In this document: piece after piece, positions 5,170-12,857 of the stretch
How positions within the stretch are numbered: the first letter of the stretch is position 1
Layout of the letters: each line of letters begins with the position of its first letter
Source of the DNA: an uncultured Bacteroidales bacterium
GTDB lineage: Bacteria; Bacteroidota; Bacteroidia; Bacteroidales; F082
DNA length: 12,857 bases
Assembly (NCBI GenBank): GCA_946410535.1
Contig: CAMKAR010000023.1
Coordinates: 1-12,857, forward strand
Direction: 5' to 3'
Position numbers and translations under genes: made by a program
The notes under the pieces: model-generated
The model's input: the letters and a program-made list of their open reading frames with translations, nothing else
What the model was told of the DNA's origin: nothing
The model's database searches: none

Positions 5170-7002
5170 TTAGAAAGTGTAAACAGGCATAACCATATTA
5201 CCCATTTGAGTATTATCTTTTCTAATCAAACTCATTTTTGTTGAGTAATTTTTATGTGGTGTGTAGACATATACACTGTCTTTATCTATTTGTGAGGAAG
5301 TGTATATTTTAAACCAATATTCGTCCCCAAGTAACGCATAGTCATTCAATCCAATCAAGTTGTATATACTTTTTACATACTCGACATTTTGAACAAACAC
5401 TTCAAGTTGGTCTCTTGTTGGAAGATAACCATATGTGGTATTTCCATTTATAGTAAGGCTTTTTTGCACAGCTACATTAGCCTGTGGGCTTGATTGGTTT
5501 ATAGCAGCGCAATCTGATATAATGTTTGCAGTTGCTGTCTTACCATCATAGTATTTTTGACTTGAACTCCATACTGGTACATTCGGTAATAACGTAAGAC
5601 TTCCATTTTGCCAGATATTTACATTAAAGCGTTTTTCCATTCCAAGTTCCATATACCAATCGCATCCAGCCTCCATCAAGTCTTGTGTGGCAAAATGTAA
5701 AGCTATGCAAGTGTCTTGGGTGTCCCAAGTTTCATAAGTAAATTCCTGTCCATCTTCGCGCACCATGAAAATGCCAGTAGCCGTGATAAACTCGTATGTC
5801 ATGGTGACTGACACTTCGTTGAAGTTGGTGTTCACTATTGCAGCAGTGGGTTTGCGCCATCCTGAAATTGTCGGCGCATAGATTGTGGCATCATGCCCTT
5901 TTGGAACATCCTCAAAGACAGCCACACCATTGGCGATTGTTGCTGACCTTGCACCTCCATTGTCTGACAGGATGAGGTTTACGGTCTTTCCGTTCCAATT
6001 CGGATAGACGTCAACACGTCCGCCACTTTTTGCCATATTAACTGTGATGTTGCAGTAGCCGCTGATTGTTGTCTCATAGACAAAGAACACATATCTTGCA
6101 TTTACATTAGCACGTAACTTGTAGCTTGCGGGATGATAGTATCCAGATTGATTAGGAACAGAAATAGTGAACACCTTGCCTTTGTCAATACTGATATTGC
6201 AATCACCGTTAGCATCGCAAGTAAGTATCTGTGTGGAGTGTGTGTCTTCAAAATAAACACTTACCTGCAAACCTTCCAGTGTCAGTTTGTTGTCAGAGCT
6301 ACTCACGTTGATATACACATTCTCCTTATCTGCGCTTACAAATTGCTGCAATTCGTTTAATACAGATGTCTCTATAGCATCTTCACCAGTCCAACTTCCG
6401 ATTTGGTGTGCTGTTGTAAAACGCCAGATTGAGCCGTTGTATTTGACATAGCTTCCAGCACTGTAATAAGTTGCGTTGTCAAATGTCGGTAAGTTGTCGG
6501 CACCGATATAGGTATTAAGCTTTTCAATAGATTCTTCAATTGAATTGTCGGTGGAAAAACAGATGGCAAACCCACCCATCACCCTTATCTCATAGTGAGT
6601 GTTCGGCTTAATGACAGGAACACTTCCTGCTTCCCACATGGTGACCTGCTGCGGCCAGGTAATCATCGGAACCGTAGAACCTGTGCTGAAAGTCCAAGTC
6701 CACACGTTTGCGATGGTATTGTCAGTTGCAGCTGCAAGCAGGAATGTAGTGTCGCTTTGCAGCGTGCCAAGCTCGTACATGATGTTTGGCACGAAGCCTG
6801 TTTTGGGCATTTGCGTTGCCACCTTGACTGGCGATGCAAGATCAAGCTGTTTGGATGTCTTGTTGCCGCTCAACTCCACCCCGTTGATAGAGGGCTTGTT
6901 CTCAAGGTCGGTGTAGTCGGAAGTGCCGCCACCACCATTACCATATCTGTCCAGCGTGGCGTTAATCCCGCTGTTTTTGTTTGTAGCGTTAATTCCATCC
7001 AT
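5170..7002 (-). CDS. Tail fibre / receptor-binding protein
   Basis: 610 aa. The first part carries GINAT twice, a glycine linker (22-26), and the phage-fibre motif DYTDLENKPSINGVELSGNK (29-48), typical of attachment regions of tail fibres and baseplate proteins. A CBM5/12-like stretch follows (ATYYSAGSYVKYNGSIWRFT, about 177-196). Residues about 225-405 look like repeated beta-sandwich domains (for example GGRVDVYPNWNGKT and GVAVFEDVPKGHDATIYAP). The last 130 residues (KYYDGKTATANII, GYLPTRDQLEVF, GDEYWFKIYTSSQ, MVMPVYTF) resemble the C-type-lectin-like/DUF1566 fold used for ligand binding. It presumably recognises the host surface. DNA from about 5170 to 6580 is visibly more AT-rich than neighbouring genes, while the N-terminal part is not, which suggests module exchange. 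It begins 2 bases after the preceding gene ends. Confidence 0.8.
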   Translation of the reverse strand: MDGINATNKNSGINATLDRYGNGGGGTSDYTDLENKPSINGVELSGNKTSKQLDLASPVKVATQMPKTGFVPNIMYELGTLQSDTTFLLAAATDNTIANVWTWTFSTGSTVPMITWPQQVTMWEAGSVPVIKPNTHYEIRVMGGFAICFSTDNSIEESIEKLNTYIGADNLPTFDNATYYSAGSYVKYNGSIWRFTTAHQIGSWTGEDAIETSVLNELQQFVSADKENVYINVSSSDNKLTLEGLQVSVYFEDTHSTQILTCDANGDCNISIDKGKVFTISVPNQSGYYHPASYKLRANVNARYVFFVYETTISGYCNITVNMAKSGGRVDVYPNWNGKTVNLILSDNGGARSATIANGVAVFEDVPKGHDATIYAPTISGWRKPTAAIVNTNFNEVSVTMTYEFITATGIFMVREDGQEFTYETWDTQDTCIALHFATQDLMEAGCDWYMELGMEKRFNVNIWQNGSLTLLPNVPVWSSSQKYYDGKTATANIISDCAAINQSSPQANVAVQKSLTINGNTTYGYLPTRDQLEVFVQNVEYVKSIYNLIGLNDYALLGDEYWFKIYTSSQIDKDSVYVYTPHKNYSTKMSLIRKDNTQMGNMVMPVYTF

Positions 7003-7004
7003 GG

Positions 7005-7292
7005 TCAGTAATATTTAGTGTCATTGTAATTCACTATGACCTTTGTCAAGGTCGTCGCACTCAGGCGAACACGGTCGCCGAGATAGAACGCAAACGGTGC
7101 AATAGCCACGCCGTCGCTGAATTCGATTTCGTGTTCCACGGTCACGTAGTTCACGCCATCGACACTCACTTCCACCACAATCGGGCCTGTGCCTTCGAGG
7201 TGGATCCTGCCCTCTTTGCCGAGGGCCTCAAACCTTACGGAGTTGCCTCCGACGATTTTCTTGGTGTAGTCTTCTGTTTTGTTGATGTTCAT
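7005..7292 (-). CDS. Small beta-rich phage structural protein
   Basis: 95 aa, starting MNINKTEDYTKKIVGGN. No family recognised. The alternation of hydrophobic and polar residues (GPIVVEVSVDGVNYVTVEHE, KVIVNYND) and lack of membrane segments suggest a compact beta sandwich. It lies between the holin-like gene (11 bases) and the fibre gene (2 bases), so a baseplate, fibre-adaptor or fibre-assembly role is plausible by position only. Confidence 0.6.
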   Translation of the reverse strand: MNINKTEDYTKKIVGGNSVRFEALGKEGRIHLEGTGPIVVEVSVDGVNYVTVEHEIEFSDGVAIAPFAFYLGDRVRLSATTLTKVIVNYNDTKYY

Positions 7293-7303
7293 ATCTTAAA
7301 GAT

Positions 7304-7618
7304 TTAAGGTGTGTCTTCTGTGGTCTCTTCATCCTCTTCTTCGTCGTCTTGCGATGGCCTCTGCGGCCGTTCGATGTCGCCGATGGTGAGGCTGGTCTTG
7401 CCGTGTTGCAGCCTTGCGTCGATGCCACGCATCATGCTGGCAAACACCGTCCACAGGGCGGCGAAGGCGAACGCCCACGAAATGAAACGTAGCACCGACG
7501 GGTGAATCTCCGCCATCGGCGGGATGAAGAATGCCGTGATGCCTATCGCCATGGCCAATCCTGCCAAAATCCAGAAAGGCACATTCTCGACGACGCTGTG
7601 TTTGATGATCTTTCCCAT
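7304..7618 (-). CDS. Two-helix membrane protein, holin candidate
   Basis: 104 aa. Two hydrophobic segments are clear: about 13-34 (PFWILAGLAMAIGITAFFIP) and about 42-62 (VLRFISWAFAFAALWTVFAS), joined by a short turn containing PP and HP. They are followed by a basic patch and a strongly acidic tail (DDEEEDEETTED, 91-102). Two helices, about 100 aa and a charged C-terminus fit class II phage holins, which form membrane pores at lysis. The call rests on topology and position, not on a family motif. No endolysin gene is in the window. Spacing is 3 bases from the upstream gene and 11 from the downstream one. Confidence 0.55.
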   Translation of the reverse strand: MGKIIKHSVVENVPFWILAGLAMAIGITAFFIPPMAEIHPSVLRFISWAFAFAALWTVFASMMRGIDARLQHGKTSLTIGDIERPQRPSQDDEEEDEETTEDTP

Positions 7619-7621
7619 GAC

Positions 7622-9058
7622 TCAAATGTTAGCGGTTGGATAATAATTGATGACGAGTGTCGCGACATTTGCGTTTTGCGTTGCAAAACGGATGGTGGCA
7701 TCATCTTTCTTGTTGATGATATACGGGTTGTCGTCGACACCAGGTGTGAAGCTGCCCGATGCCGACTGGCTTCCGTTGAGGAAATAATAAATAGGCAACT
7801 CGCTTGCTGTTTCAAAGGTACGCGGGTCGGTCACATAGACTTTGGGCGCTGGCACCTCAATCTCTTCGGTGGTGTAGTTGCCTTGGCCATCATCCTCGAA
7901 CACCGCCACTTTTTCGGTGGTGAGGTCCTCAAGGTCTTCGGATTCATCGGCAACGCTTTGGTGCAACGAACGGTCAACAGCCCTCTCGGTGTCGAGCATC
8001 ACATTCACGGTTTCGTTGAGGATGTATCCGAATGAAGCCGCGGCCAACTGACCTAAGTCGCCCATGGCGATTTCGGAGGTGTCCACAACGATTTCATAGT
8101 AGTCCATCGCCGCAGGATCGTATTTCTCTGCTCCCTGCTTTTCGGTCAGCAGCTCATACACCCAGTTGCGGTATTTGTTCGGCATCATTCCGGTGTTCTG
8201 CGTCCATTTGCGTTGGTCGTCGGTATCGTCAAGGGCGCGATAGCGGTTGGCGAAACGACCGATGTTGTGCGTGGTTTCGGGCTGCAACACATTTTCGCCG
8301 TCGCAGATCAGCGTGTCGATGCCGCCAAGGGCGTTTACGAAGCAGAAGTATTTCTCCCTACCCGACCGTTCCTCATAGATGAAGCGTTGGCGGCACACTT
8401 CCTCGTCCTTGACATTGTAAAGGACAAGATCGTAATATCCCTTAAGGCGGTTGCTCAACACATTGGCCATGCCAATGAGTCGGCTGTAACGCACATTTGC
8501 ACTAAAGCAACCATCGTTGCTTGTGGTGCATACCGTAACATCGAGGTGGTCTCCCGTCTTGGGATAGAAGCGTGCAACCAGCGTTGACCCACCCGAAAGT
8601 TCGAGCCAAGTCAACCATTCCGGCGACTCGTAGTTGGTCACTTTCTCAATAGGTTGGTTGGTGAGAAAGTTTTGTTGGCTCCAATTCATGAAGGCCATCG
8701 CCGACTTCAGTCGGGCGTTGGCCACGTACCATGACAGTGTTGCAGGGTCGCCCGACACATCTTCGCCAACCAGGACATAGAATGTGGCCGTGAATTGACG
8801 GCGATAGTCGGTGTGAGTGATTAGGTCGCCAAGCGACGAAGGTATCAGCGTTTCAAGGTAATTGTCATACAAGCCGCTGAAATCAATGGAGATTTGCCCG
8901 CTGAAATCGGGCGAATAGCTTCCTTGATACACGGTTTCGCTGCCCACGGTCAGCACGGCAAGCAGCGTCGATGGCGTTGTGATGACGAAGGCAGGCACCT
9001 CGTTTTTGGCGTAGGTTCGACCCGCCACTGGCTTCTGACTGAATTGGTTGATATTCAT
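7622..9058 (-). CDS. Phage tail/baseplate protein, 478 aa
   Basis: 478 aa, starting MNINQFSQKPVAGRTYAK. It belongs to a type found in Bacteroidota prophages right after the 700-aa tail protein, as I recall; I cannot name a characterised family. Features seen are a beta-rich N-terminal half (SGQISIDFSGLYDNYLETLI; RRQFTATFYVLVGED), the segment EKYFCFVNALGGIDTLICDG near the middle, an acidic linker (VADESEDLEDLTTEKVAVFE), and a small C-terminal beta domain (DDATIRFATQNANVATLVIN). No enzyme motif or membrane segment. Order after the tape measure and one large tail gene suggests a distal tail or baseplate part. Its start is 44 bases after the previous stop, the largest gap in the run. Confidence 0.65.
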   Translation of the reverse strand: MNINQFSQKPVAGRTYAKNEVPAFVITTPSTLLAVLTVGSETVYQGSYSPDFSGQISIDFSGLYDNYLETLIPSSLGDLITHTDYRRQFTATFYVLVGEDVSGDPATLSWYVANARLKSAMAFMNWSQQNFLTNQPIEKVTNYESPEWLTWLELSGGSTLVARFYPKTGDHLDVTVCTTSNDGCFSANVRYSRLIGMANVLSNRLKGYYDLVLYNVKDEEVCRQRFIYEERSGREKYFCFVNALGGIDTLICDGENVLQPETTHNIGRFANRYRALDDTDDQRKWTQNTGMMPNKYRNWVYELLTEKQGAEKYDPAAMDYYEIVVDTSEIAMGDLGQLAAASFGYILNETVNVMLDTERAVDRSLHQSVADESEDLEDLTTEKVAVFEDDGQGNYTTEEIEVPAPKVYVTDPRTFETASELPIYYFLNGSQSASGSFTPGVDDNPYIINKKDDATIRFATQNANVATLVINYYPTANI

Positions 9059-9102
9059 GTCGGCAAAAATAATTCAGCGGTTAAAGAATGGAGTGACAAA
9101 TA

Positions 9103-11238
9103 TCAATGCTGAACGGCGGTGAAAGTGAAGGTGACGGTGACATTGGTGAACTGGTTGCTACCCTCAAACACCTGCATCTGCGGCGTGTATTCCGGTTGCC
9201 ACTCGATGATTTCTCTGAAGTAAATGGTGATGTTCGCCTGACGGGTAAGATGCTTCACCTCTCCAATCTGCTCGGGGATTCCTGGTTGCAGGTTGTCTCC
9301 AAGGTATTGTACAGAATAGCTGCCATATTCAATCCAGTGTGATGCCACACCAAAGGTCATGTCGGGAATGTCAATGTCGCCGAAATTCAGTCCACCACCC
9401 ATCGAAGTCCAAAGGGTTTGCAAAACGGTCATGATGTCGTCCGTAATCTCCCAAACGAGATTCGTTTGCGAGGTCGGCACAATGGCCGTGTCTTCGATGC
9501 CGTCGATGAAGGATTTCACCAACAAAAACTCTGCCTCTGTCAGAACCGGCTTCGGTCCTATCGTGGCCGAAGCGGTGACGGGCAACAGTTTTTGTCCGAG
9601 GCAGTGTTTCAGCCTGGTCATGTCCATGGCCAGTATCTGACCAATGCTGTAGTCGACGCGACCGCTCATGTGGGTTGGATGGTTAAGCAGCAGATTGTTG
9701 TAGCGTTGCCAGCACGGCTCGTAGAGGTCGTAAGGGCACACGCCAATGCCCAACTCAAAGAAATACTTACCATCTTGGGGTTGTGCGTATGGGATAACCG
9801 GCTGCGTCGTGCCCGTCGTTTGATAGACAAAATGGCTGTCGGTCACGGCTTGAACGACAATGATGTCTTGATTATCGTCAGCAGTCGAGCCATTGTAGGA
9901 TGTGTGGGCGTGGAGACGGTCGCCGATGAAAGGCGTCGTCTGCAGTTTCCCTTCCACGAGCATCAACGGGATGCTGTCGCCTTGGCTGAACTCTTCGGTG
10001 TCGTCGCTGTTGTTGCGGTCGTAGGTGAAGTGGTTTGTGCCCAGCAGCTTTGTTGCATACCGGGCATTGGTGGTGTCGTATTCAACGGCGTAAAACTGAC
10101 CTGTAGCACGGCGAAGTATCAACGGCGCGTTTGTCGGTGGGTTTGCCGTTGGGTATTGTTGGAACTCCAACTCGTTAACATAGTCGAAGTTGCCATATTT
10201 CTCAATCAGCTTGTCGAAGGTGGCGGCGGCTGGATCGGTGCCTTCGATTTTGTTGGTCGGCGATATGACAATGCGTTTGGTCGGATTGAGTTGCACCTTG
10301 AAATCTCCTTCAACGAGCTGTGTGATGTCGAGGTCGGCATCCAAGGTCAACATCTTTTCCATGGCCACGATCTTCACATGGCGGGTTTCCGAGTCCACAA
10401 CCGGCTGCACATGGAATTTGTTGTTCAGCCAGGTTAGGAAGTCGCTCAGTGTGCAACTCGGCACGAGGTCTTTATAATAAAGGGTGAATGTCGGGTTGCA
10501 AAAGCAGTCGGTGCAGTTGTGGACAATCACCATGCGTTGGAATGGCCATTCGGCAAGGCAGTTGGATGTCACCTCATAGCCAAGCAACTCAAACAGCAAT
10601 TCGACCAGGCGCGACAACTTCAGGAAGGGTGCGAGGCCATAACAGTCGTGCACCGACATTTGGTCCACATCGCCTTCGTGGACATATCGCTCTTTCCAAA
10701 CGAGTGCTTGACCGGCATCCACTTCGTTGTTGTACTGATAGATTTTGGTCTTGTTTCCGTGCCCTGCATCCACTTCGTAAGGTGCAACGGCGACTGGGAA
10801 TATGACATAATCATCCGTCACTTGACCTTCGTAGATACCCTGCAAGTGGTCAGCGACTTTATCTGCCCTCTCGAAGGTGACGCTTTCATCCGCGAAGATT
10901 TCCTTCAAGGTTTTCTTTTTAGATTTGGAATAGAGGTCGCTGTTGTCGATGGCAAACGAGGCATCGATGCCATCGGTGCGGTGCATGGTGTCAACCACCA
11001 ACTGACCCCGTTTGCAAACCGGGCCGACTTCGAGAATTGCATCCACCTTGTTGATGTATTTCTCGGCTCGGTCGATGCGTTCACGATGGCCAAGGGCATT
11101 GAGATTCTTGGTTGATGATGGCAGCGTTGCGGGAATGCTGGCATCTCCTTGGTCACTGAGCAAGGGGTTGGTGCGTTCCATCGTCAACGCGAAATTGCGT
11201 GGCAGGTCGAGTTGTCCGTTTTCAGTAGTGATGTTCAT
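9103..11238 (-). CDS. Large phage tail/baseplate protein, 711 aa
   Basis: 711 aa. The N-terminus MNITTENGQLDLPRNFALTM with NPLLSDQGDASIPATLPSS is like that of large tail proteins I associate with Bacteroidales prophages; the family has no established function known to me. A cysteine cluster C-x2-C-x-C (242, 245, 247) with C262 nearby could bind metal or form disulfides. A segment FLTWLNNKFHVQPVVDSETR with HVKIVAMEKML resembles the way tail hub proteins are built, but weakly. It ends in a beta-rich stretch (NITIYFREIIEW; FTNVTVTFTFTAVQH). The start codon overlaps the tape measure stop (ATGA, 11235-11238), which indicates translational coupling. Its place right after the tape measure gene suggests a distal tail or hub role. 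Confidence 0.65.
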   Translation of the reverse strand: MNITTENGQLDLPRNFALTMERTNPLLSDQGDASIPATLPSSTKNLNALGHRERIDRAEKYINKVDAILEVGPVCKRGQLVVDTMHRTDGIDASFAIDNSDLYSKSKKKTLKEIFADESVTFERADKVADHLQGIYEGQVTDDYVIFPVAVAPYEVDAGHGNKTKIYQYNNEVDAGQALVWKERYVHEGDVDQMSVHDCYGLAPFLKLSRLVELLFELLGYEVTSNCLAEWPFQRMVIVHNCTDCFCNPTFTLYYKDLVPSCTLSDFLTWLNNKFHVQPVVDSETRHVKIVAMEKMLTLDADLDITQLVEGDFKVQLNPTKRIVISPTNKIEGTDPAAATFDKLIEKYGNFDYVNELEFQQYPTANPPTNAPLILRRATGQFYAVEYDTTNARYATKLLGTNHFTYDRNNSDDTEEFSQGDSIPLMLVEGKLQTTPFIGDRLHAHTSYNGSTADDNQDIIVVQAVTDSHFVYQTTGTTQPVIPYAQPQDGKYFFELGIGVCPYDLYEPCWQRYNNLLLNHPTHMSGRVDYSIGQILAMDMTRLKHCLGQKLLPVTASATIGPKPVLTEAEFLLVKSFIDGIEDTAIVPTSQTNLVWEITDDIMTVLQTLWTSMGGGLNFGDIDIPDMTFGVASHWIEYGSYSVQYLGDNLQPGIPEQIGEVKHLTRQANITIYFREIIEWQPEYTPQMQVFEGSNQFTNVTVTFTFTAVQH

Positions 11239-12857
11239 CGTGAAGTAATGTCTTTGAATCGGTTGGTTTGGTTGTCGAGTTCAATGAGGTCTTTGCGCAC
11301 AAGGTAGGCTCTGATGGCACCCGTGGCCATGCTCTTGATGATGGCAGCCTCCACAGCGGCCTCGATGTCGGCGGTGGTAAATCCACCTGACATTCCTTTA
11401 GGCATGTCACCCGTGAAGCCGCCATCGGCGAAGCCACGGCTGATGGAGCCGCTCCGTCCGTGGCTTCCGGCCTTGCGGTAACGCTCAAGGTTGGCGAAGG
11501 TGACGGGGTTCTGGCGCACCATCCATGCCGGCGCCACGTATTCGTTGGCGTGGACTACGCCCACCGCCGTCGAGTCCGACGCGGCCTTGGGCGTGAAGCC
11601 GCCTTCGCTGTAGCCGGTCATCTTGCGTTCGCCTGTCTTGGGTATTGACGACGAGCCGCCTCCGCCTACCGAAGTGGCCTTGATGGCGTTGCGTTGGGCG
11701 ATGATGGTGGCGATTTCAGCCGCCGTGGTGACGCCCACGAGTCCTGCAAGGATGTAGCCCGCCACACCGCCCGGGTCGGCCAAAGCCTTCACCACGGCTG
11801 CCGCACCGTTGGCCACGGTCTTGGCAATGTTGATGGCCATGTCGACGTCGGCATACTTCTTTTGCAGGTCGAGCTTCTTCTGCTCGTACTCGGCATCGAT
11901 CTGCTCGCGGCGTTCGGCGTTGTCGCCTGCGGCTGTCAGTTGCTTTTGGTACTCGGCTTCCAATTGGGCCGATTCGGCTTCTTTCAAGGCGGTTACAAAG
12001 TTGGAGGCCTGCTCCGTGATTTGGCTCACCTGCTCGGCATACTTGGCCGCGTTGGCCAAATCTTCATCAAGCAATGCCTTGTTGTGGTCTTTGTGAAGTT
12101 TGTCCACGGCATCAAGGTAATCTTGCTCCGAAATAAGTTTTGCCGTGTGCAAGTCTTCAAGGTTCTGAAGTTCGTTTTCGTATTCGCGGTTGATTCTCTC
12201 TTTCGGGCGTAGGCTGTCCCTCACGTCTTGAGCCTTTTTCTCCAACTCCTCCAATTCCTTCATCTTCTTTTCCCATTCCTCCATTTCCTTCTTTGCCGCA
12301 TCCTCAGCCTCCTTTGCCGCTTTCCTTGCCGCCTCAGCCGCTTTCTTCGCGGCATCTTCGAGGTCTTTTATCTGGTCGTCGAGCTGCGGGGCCAAAATCG
12401 ACGATTCATCCTGACCGTATTTCCGAGCCAAGGCCAACACATCTTCGTAGTATTGCGCCTTTTTCTCCTTGATGGCGGTGTTGTATTCCTCTTCGGAGAT
12501 TTCTTTTTGAAGCAGGCTTAACTTCAATTGCTTTTCCTCGTAATTGAGTGCCGCGTCAAGTATCGCTTTCTTTTGATTGTAGGCTTGCTTCATTTTCGCC
12601 AGTTCCTTTTCCGTAGGTCCACCACCAGTTCCGCCGCCGCTGGTGGTCGTCGTGGTGTCGCCCGAAACAACGTCCTCCATCTTCTCCTTGAATCGGGTCG
12701 CGTCGTCAATGGCTTGGTTCCACGCCTTGCGGTTGGCTTCGAGTTGCTCATGAAGTTTGTCGTATGCCGCCTTGTTCGACTGGTTCAGCCCGTTTTCGGT
12801 CAGTTTCGCCTGTTGTTTGAGGATTCTCTGCTCCTCGTTCATATATTTGCTGTTGAT
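11235..12857 (-). CDS. Phage tail tape measure protein, C-terminal part
   Basis: At least 540 codons; the frame is still open at the right edge, so the N-terminus is outside and the methionine at 12842 is probably internal. Tape measure proteins set tail length and pass through the membrane at infection. Residues (from that methionine) 1-335 are mostly charged helix/coiled coil with repeated LxxxxISEEEYxxA-like units (111-125, 232-245) and an Ala/Lys/Glu-rich tract (160-205), broken by a Thr/Gly linker at 61-76. About 336-383 is a hydrophobic Ala/Gly segment (GVAGYILAGLVGVTTAAEIA). Then comes the typical end: GYSEGGFTPKA, VGVVHANEYVAPAWMV and FADGGFTG. These GGF and HxxEYVxP motifs are strong markers of the family. 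Confidence 0.85.
   Translation of the reverse strand: MNSKYMNEEQRILKQQAKLTENGLNQSNKAAYDKLHEQLEANRKAWNQAIDDATRFKEKMEDVVSGDTTTTTSGGGTGGGPTEKELAKMKQAYNQKKAILDAALNYEEKQLKLSLLQKEISEEEYNTAIKEKKAQYYEDVLALARKYGQDESSILAPQLDDQIKDLEDAAKKAAEAARKAAKEAEDAAKKEMEEWEKKMKELEELEKKAQDVRDSLRPKERINREYENELQNLEDLHTAKLISEQDYLDAVDKLHKDHNKALLDEDLANAAKYAEQVSQITEQASNFVTALKEAESAQLEAEYQKQLTAAGDNAERREQIDAEYEQKKLDLQKKYADVDMAINIAKTVANGAAAVVKALADPGGVAGYILAGLVGVTTAAEIATIIAQRNAIKATSVGGGGSSSIPKTGERKMTGYSEGGFTPKAASDSTAVGVVHANEYVAPAWMVRQNPVTFANLERYRKAGSHGRSGSISRGFADGGFTGDMPKGMSGGFTTADIEAAVEAAIIKSMATGAIRAYLVRKDLIELDNQTNRFKDITSR

Noticed and set aside
9418..10437. 339-aa plus-strand frame
   Set aside because: It is antisense to the 711-aa tail gene in a strongly organised leftward operon; composition is that of a shadow frame.
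10921..10931. TAGATTTG, a match to the -7 promoter consensus
   Set aside because: It lies in the middle of a minus-strand tail gene on the opposite strand with no gene to drive; likely chance.
7005..11238. Three tail proteins all begin MNIN or MNIT
   Set aside because: Only four residues are shared and the following sequences differ; not enough to argue for a common signal.

Overview
The window looks like a piece of a Bacteroidota (Bacteroidales/Prevotella-like) chromosome with an integrated prophage, or possibly a tail-like element. Evidence for the host group is direct: the sequence TACTTTTG or TATTTTTG, which fits the Bacteroidota -7 consensus TAnnTTTG, occurs at the expected distance upstream of several genes, and Shine-Dalgarno sequences are mostly weak.

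Positions 1-2404 are host chromosome. A PurF-family protein is encoded on the minus strand (69-1475). It keeps the PRPP-binding motif and the cysteines that bind the Fe-S cluster in Bacillus-type PurF, but it lacks the catalytic N-terminal cysteine and the rest of the glutamine pocket. It is divergent from a YciO/Sua5-type protein (1618-2235), and the two promoters overlap. A tRNA-Lys(TTT) gene follows at 2332-2404.

Positions about 2380-12857 (open at the right edge) are mobile DNA. A tyrosine recombinase (2520-3653) lies directly downstream of the tRNA, which suggests that the tRNA 3' end is the attachment site. Between tRNA and integrase are a terminator-like hairpin, two 9-bp direct repeats one helical turn apart, and a hairpin covering the integrase ribosome binding site. 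Everything else of size is on the minus strand as one tight run of genes reading leftward toward the integrase, in this order: tape measure protein (truncated by the window edge), a 711-aa tail/baseplate protein, a 478-aa tail protein, a two-helix holin-like protein, a small beta-rich protein, a 610-aa tail fibre or receptor-binding protein, and a 243-aa protein with chitin-binding (CBM5/12)-like modules. Gaps are between -4 and 44 bases, so this is probably one late operon.

The stretch 3654-4426 has no large gene. It is a convergence zone holding several strong hairpins, small ORFs and decayed reading frames. The clearest is a tiny membrane-protein frame broken by a perfect 8-bp tandem duplication (4070-4085); removing one copy restores a 33-codon open frame with a membrane helix. 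A well-formed coding frame also continues past the stop of the CBM-like gene in the +1 frame. I found no new multi-gene system here. The points most worth checking are the degenerate PurF paralog, the 8-bp duplication, the +1-frame extension, the mosaic tail fibre gene, and the structured region beside the integrase.
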